A DNA stretch of 64,000 bases, from positions 3,906,977 to 3,970,976 of the forward strand of contig NC_135248.1 of the NCBI RefSeq assembly GCF_947623445.1. Direction: 5' to 3'. This DNA is from Clavelina lepadiformis. Taxonomy: Eukaryota; Chordata; Ascidiacea; Aplousobranchia; Clavelinidae. The notes below the pieces were generated by a model. The model saw only the letters and a list, made by a program, of their open reading frames with translations. It did no database searches and had not been told where the DNA came from. Each line of letters begins with the position of its first letter. The first letter of the stretch is position 1. Both the position numbers and the translations under genes were made by a program. Positions 59,356-64,000 of the stretch are shown here, one piece after another.

Positions 59356-62300
59356 TTATTTTTTTCGCTTCGGCATTGGATCATCGCAAACATCACCATG
59401 TTTCCAGTCAATAACGTGATTTACATTTGACCCCTTAAGTGACTTGATATTCTTTTTGCACATTATCACATTTTCAAATTGTGCATATTGGTGAATATCA
59501 GGCACTTCATTTCGACGGCCAGTTTGTCTCATATGACCGAAATAGGCCTCCAATGGGTCTTGGTTTAAGCGCTTAGTTAAGACGTATGAACCTTCTGGGC
59601 TGTTCTCCAACAAGAATTTCACCAATTCAGCAATGGCCATGGATGTGGAAACTAAACCGTCGTAGGTTTGATGGCTCAGAAACTGCTTTGACTGTTCGGA
59701 AACGGACCCAGTTAAACTGCTTTTCCATTGTTTTAACTCTGAAAGGAATGTATTAAGCCATTTCAGACGAGGATCATCAATCGTTGTATATGGTTTCAAG
59801 TCAGGGTTGTATGAATAATTTAATCTGGTGTTCATGAGGTCAAACCACTTATTCATCAAACCAGCAAACCACGCACTCATCTTCATTTCTTCTCCACCAC
59901 GACTCTTCATTAAACTGGAGACAGTTCCAGAGAGCAATTGTGCGGCATAGCAAACCCGCATTTTTGCGTAACTCTTATGGGAAAAATGGCCATCAGTCAA
60001 CTTGCAACTTCTCAACTCTGAACTTTCAAATAGGTAGGGAACATGGCAAAAATGCTTCCACAAAATGAAATGTTGATTGTACTTCATCATTCTAGCTCCA
60101 CCTGGACGGCTGGATCTCACACAGTTACAGGCTGTCTTCAGCAAGTGTGGAGGGTCACTAATCAAATAAATAGGCATTTCTGGCTGATAAATATTAATGC
60201 ACTTGTAGGGGACGGTCAAATTGGAATTATTGAGCAATTGGAACAATTTTCGATTGCAGGATGCACCATCAGCAACAAGTGCTAAGACTGTAAAACCACA
60301 TCCGGCCAAGGATTCAACCACTTCCCAGAACATGCTAACCAAGTGAAATGCCTTTGTATTCTTGGTGGCATAAAAAACAATAGGCCGGGAAAAATTGCTG
60401 AGGATACTCCTACCATAAAATTGTAGGGCATGTGTGGCAGGAGCTTCATTATTGTATTGTCTGTCGACACCCAGATCAACAAATCCTATTATTCGGTCTG
60501 TTGCTGCATTATACACAATATTTTCTTTCACTGTAAACAAAATAAGCAACAGGTTATATCTTGTGCATATACAGTTAATAACTTGTGTCATTGTTTTGTC
60601 ATAAAGCATGAATAAGAATCTTACACAGTGTGATTAATAGTGTTAAAAATTCCAAGAAAAGTTTCACCTTTCATTTCATCGATTGATATAACGAGAAATC
60701 GTTCATGTGATACTAGACTGAGACTTTTGGATTTCAGTTCTTCTAAAACATTATCTTGAATGCCAGGTGCAGTGCAGTAAACGTTTCTGAAAGCAGTACA
60801 AAAGTGAGCAAGTGAAACAATTGCTCGTAGTTAGCTTGTAGTAGCCAAATTGCAGAGAACAGAACCCATACGCTACCGATAGTCATTTAGGGTGCGTGAG
60901 CTTGGTAGTCGTAAAATGCCACTTTGTCGTAATTCTTCATAGGCGCTTTTACTTTTAGCAGCTAGACTCAAACAGAACCTATAAAGAAAATTGCAAGGGT
61001 TGATTTTAGCACGCTTTTACGAAATAAACAAAAATTGAGGTCAACTGAACTTAGTTACTCAGTAGTAGTTCAGTTCTGAACTTAGTAGTTATTCAGTAGT
61101 TTATTACTCAAGGAGACCTAAACCTACTTTATTAACTCAGGGTGATATCTTTCCCCATTTCTTTTCATACTATTTAGCTTTTGCTGCTCTTTCCAAAAGA
61201 TTGAGTAGAAGTTATCAATTTTATCCTCATCTTGAGCTAAAAAAATGTATGATATTAACGTAAACTTCACAAAAACACACGACACAAAAAGACTGAGTTA
61301 TATGCATTGTGTAGGTGCATCACATTACATTTGTAGCTTCATTAGAATAGTTATAAGTAACATATTCTGGATTACCAGCTTTGTAATCGGTATGATACCT
61401 GCTTTAACAATGGCTGTCATGTCATCTGACATAATTTTATCTACCTCCACTTGCACCGTATCATCAGCTAACAGAGTCGAAACCTTAGCTTCTAATTCTC
61501 TAATGCTAATAAAGAATTACTTCATAACAACAAGACTATCTTAAATAATACTGTTTTATTTCTATCTTCTGGCATTGCTCAATTTACATATAGTTAAGTG
61601 TAAAAAGCACAGCTACTGACACTGACAATCTTGCGAATGAGACTATTACTAATAGGATTACGAAGTGCAATATCACCAAATTTCATTAGCAGTAAAGGTG
61701 GAGGTAATTCGAGATGGTAGGTTAAATGTTGGCTGCGCTGATCGTTTTAAAGGTTGATCTTTAACCATATGGTAATAATTTAGCCTTTTCTGGTTGAGCC
61801 GTCCCTCCTTTTCATCTACACTACAACAACTCCTGCACTGACCACTTTCCTTGAGAAAAAGTTCACAACTTGCATTTCTAACAACAAGAAATTTGGTTCA
61901 TTTAACAAGAAAAGTCACAAAATATGCCTAAGATACTGTGTACACTTTAAGTGCAATGCATTATCAGTGTTACCAAAAATAAGTAAGTATATGGTCACTA
62001 GCAGCATGCCATATTGACCCGTTACCGACATACACATAGGCTTATACATATGCTTGTTAACAACCAGTTCGCAGATGTAATTAAAATTCCAAGAACCGGT
62101 TCGCACGAACCAGCTGAATCTCACCACTCTATATGATTCATTCAATGTTAAATAATGAGAAATTTCATTTATGTAACAAATGCAATAGGCACAATTGAAA
62201 AACTAGTTTCACCTGTATGCAAGTTTCCTAACCGTTGGTGCATTTTCAGAACTGAATGGTGTCATAGATTTGGTGGTCATGTGTGGCAGGCCACTTCCAG

Positions 62301-63205
62301 AACTATACAATCCAGAACATATTGAAAACGATTCAATATCTTTTATGGTGCCGTGTAGTGTTTGAGTAGTTATATCCAGGGAGTAAATACAACTTGAGCG
62401 AGGTGCTTTCCAGCCATAATAGCATATCCTTAATGACATGTCATATAATACTCCAATCGAGTATTTAGGTTGATCACAGCCATCATAAAAAGAAAAAACA
62501 AGATTTTTGTTTTCAAATGACCTCTGCCAACCTTCCGGCAAGCGAGCAGATTTCAAGGACGCAACAGATTTGAAATGTAATTTTGTTTCAAAGATACGCT
62601 TCTTCGGCGGCTTTCTTGAATGTACCTGCGCCAAAGTCAGCTTAGGCAAAGACAAAGTGGGTACTGCTCCTTCACGTAATTCTTTACGGGAACCCTCTGC
62701 AAAAAAACTCTTATTTGTGCATACATGAACATTTTCAATTTTGATACTTGTAATGGTACATATATTAATCTGAAACCACAGTGAAGGTTTGCACTAATAG
62801 CTTGTCACAGATGCAGTGTTATGCTGTGCTCACTCGCTAGTAAATTTAATGAAGTTCTGCATCAAACCATCTCATGGAAAACAAACACTGCATCAAACGC
62901 TAGATATGCCATTACATTAAATATCTTTCCTCAATACACTAGTTACACTGCATGTAAGTCTATGTAGAACAAATTTTACTTAAAACAATGTCAGATCTTT
63001 CAAAATGCACTTCACACATTTTCACAGCATCTCGAGCAAATAGATTTTTTATGTGCTCGTCGCTTCTGCAAGCCAGCACGATACACTCCAACCTTTCTGC
63101 CCAGCTTTCCTTCTCCTTTTTTACAAATTTTCTCGAAGGTATCTTAAACAGAGTCACGGCAGGTGACCTGTTGTTGCACATTGGTAAACAGCACAAATTT
63201 GCCAT
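59356..63205 (-). CDS. THAP-domain P-element-type transposase, 773 aa, seven exons
   Basis: Exons on the minus strand: 63205-62980, 62696-62213, 61505-61399, 61236-61128, 60978-60877, 60786-60668, 60530-59356. All junctions are GT/AG, all phases agree and the sum is 774 codons with the stop. THAP zinc finger at residues 1-89: C5-x4-C10, W35, C64-x2-H67, closing AVPT (86-89). A basic patch (SRKPPKKR) follows, then a predicted coiled coil near 238-255 where P transposase has its leucine zipper. FWKEQ and CLSLAAKS with LPSSRTLNDY (about 287-342) are family motifs. Catalytic core: IDEM (D379), VADGAS (D470), DPPHLLK (508-514), NQDPLEAYF (E710). It ends soon after at KRKK, without the helical C-terminal module. 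Acceptor TTATGTTGCAG (ending 63244) suggests a leader intron from the right repeat. Likely nuclear cut-and-paste transposase. Confidence 0.9.
61506..62212 (-). other. Largest transposase intron (707 bp)
   Basis: Donor at 62212 (ACAG/GTGAAAC) and acceptor at 61506 (TTATTAG/C). Contains one 76-codon frame with no recognisable content; nothing else seen. Confidence 0.8.
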
Positions 63206-63387
63206 TATTTCAGACTATTTAGCTTATTTCAATAACTTAAAGCCTGCAACATAAGACCTGTACTATTGAGTCTTAATCTGTAAAGTTTTTATTATGCGCG
63301 TGGAGCGAAATTTTATGCGCAGATGAAACAATACAATATGACTCGGTCTATCTAAATTTTTCATCCATTCATTTTCTTTTTCACCTT

Positions 63388-63762
63388 AAATGTGGTGAAC
63401 GAAAAAATCTTCCCGCGCAACTCAAGTAGGCTAAGCCATGCCTTGATACAAAACAGCAGCATTATCAGTTCAAGGAACTGAAAATAAGTTAATTGCTGAA
63501 CCTAAAACTCTCACCTGATTTCATTAATTAATTTCAATTAAAGTTAACACCTATTGGATCCCAACAACTGCACCCTAATAATAAGACTAATCTGTTCCAG
63601 CAGCAAACAGATCTGAAAATCATTGTCGTCGTCTGCATGTTTATTGTTATGTAGTGAACCGTGACCGTGGAGAAAGTAGAATATGCTCCAAGAGAATAAA
63701 AGAAACAAACATGACGTCATGCGCAAAAGAGAAGTTTCTACTCATGTGTTTAAATCTCTTTG
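63388..63762 (-). repeat. Right 375-bp terminal inverted repeat
   Basis: Inverse of the left repeat, with the CRE-like site at 63711-63720 and the splice donor at 63515/63514 reading inward on the minus strand. Confidence 0.95.
63711..63720. promoter_or_regulatory. CRE-like palindrome ATGACGTCAT, right end
   Basis: Mirror of the left site, upstream of the transposase gene. Confidence 0.5.
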
Positions 63763-63769
63763 ATTAGGG
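63763..63769. repeat. Target-site duplication ATTAGGG, right
   Basis: Matches 57514-57520 exactly. Confidence 0.9.
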
Positions 63770-64000
63770 TGAAGATAAAAAAGTTCAGCAGCGGTGTGGC
63801 GTCGAGGAGACTGCAGACTGCAGAGTCAATGACATAGACGCATGCACACAAAGTAACTTGTTTTCATAAGCTTCATTGCCGCAATTAAGGTGTATTATTT
63901 TGCACTTAATGACTTGGACAGTACTCTTGAGCACTCAATTTTCAATTGATTTGGAGATAGAATAAGTCAAAGTATGTACATTGCTATGTAGGCTAATTTC
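63770..64000. other. Right flank of the P-like element
   Basis: No gene, repeat or RNA recognised. Confidence 0.6.

Larger units (their letters stand above)
57521..63762 (-). mobile_element. P-superfamily DNA transposon, 6,242 bp
   Basis: Bounded by a 7-bp duplication ATTAGGG (57514-57520 and 63763-63769). It begins CAAAGAGATT and ends in the inverse. P elements also begin with CA and make target duplications of about this size (8 bp in the fly). Terminal inverted repeats are 375 bp. Two genes read inward: a spliced THAP/P transposase (minus) and a second gene with a zinc finger (plus). A clean duplication, nearly identical ends and an open transposase argue for a recent insertion that may still be autonomous. 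Confidence 0.93.

Noticed and set aside
60531-60609. ATG at 60609 as the start of the catalytic frame
   Set aside because: The first 26 codons are intron: a good acceptor (TTTGTTTACAG) precedes 60530 and joins in phase to the exon ending IDEMK.
61245-61544. 99-codon plus-strand frame
   Set aside because: Antisense to transposase exon 3 and its introns; no family resemblance.
62507-63254. Plus-strand frames at 62507-62728 and 62988-63254
   Set aside because: Antisense shadows of transposase exons 1 and 2.

Overview
The window is animal nuclear DNA, probably from an arthropod or another invertebrate. The evidence is eukaryotic tRNA genes with internal Pol III boxes, a piggyBac relic, and a spliced P-superfamily transposon with a THAP domain. 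I cannot name the species.

Positions 1-56,858 are one tandem array that enters from beyond the left edge. Its working piece is a minus-strand pair: initiator tRNA-Met (CAT), an 8-base spacer without a terminator, then tRNA-His (GTG), followed by two short T runs that fit a Pol III stop. I count 64 pairs (128 tRNA loci) and 26 further units from which the pair and its upstream flank have been removed by one shared deletion. Three unit types alternate: full units of about 682-691 bp, tRNA-less units of about 487-522 bp, and short units of about 431-437 bp near the right edge that keep the tRNAs but lost about 250 bp of spacer. Units are nested in higher-order repeats of 1,169, 1,205, 2,940 and 8,241 bp. 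By hand count only four pairs have both genes at consensus. The others carry recurrent or private changes, including two His copies with altered anticodons. A 1,311-bp decayed piggyBac element sits in a TTAA site in one spacer (42,421-43,731).

Positions 56,859-57,520 and 63,763-64,000 are flanks in which I see no gene. Between them lies a 6,242-bp P-superfamily transposon (57,521-63,762) with a 7-bp target duplication and 375-bp terminal inverted repeats that differ at about six positions by eye. It carries two genes that read inward from the ends and converge. The minus-strand gene is a seven-exon, phase-consistent 773-residue THAP and P-type transposase. The plus-strand gene joins a C2H2 zinc finger to a helical module like the one that follows the catalytic core in related transposases; its reading frame appears broken in two places. 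The minus gene stops just after the catalytic core, so the missing C-terminal module seems to be encoded on the opposite strand. Both genes start in the repeated ends, with the same CRE-like palindrome and the same leader-intron signals, so they probably share a duplicated promoter.
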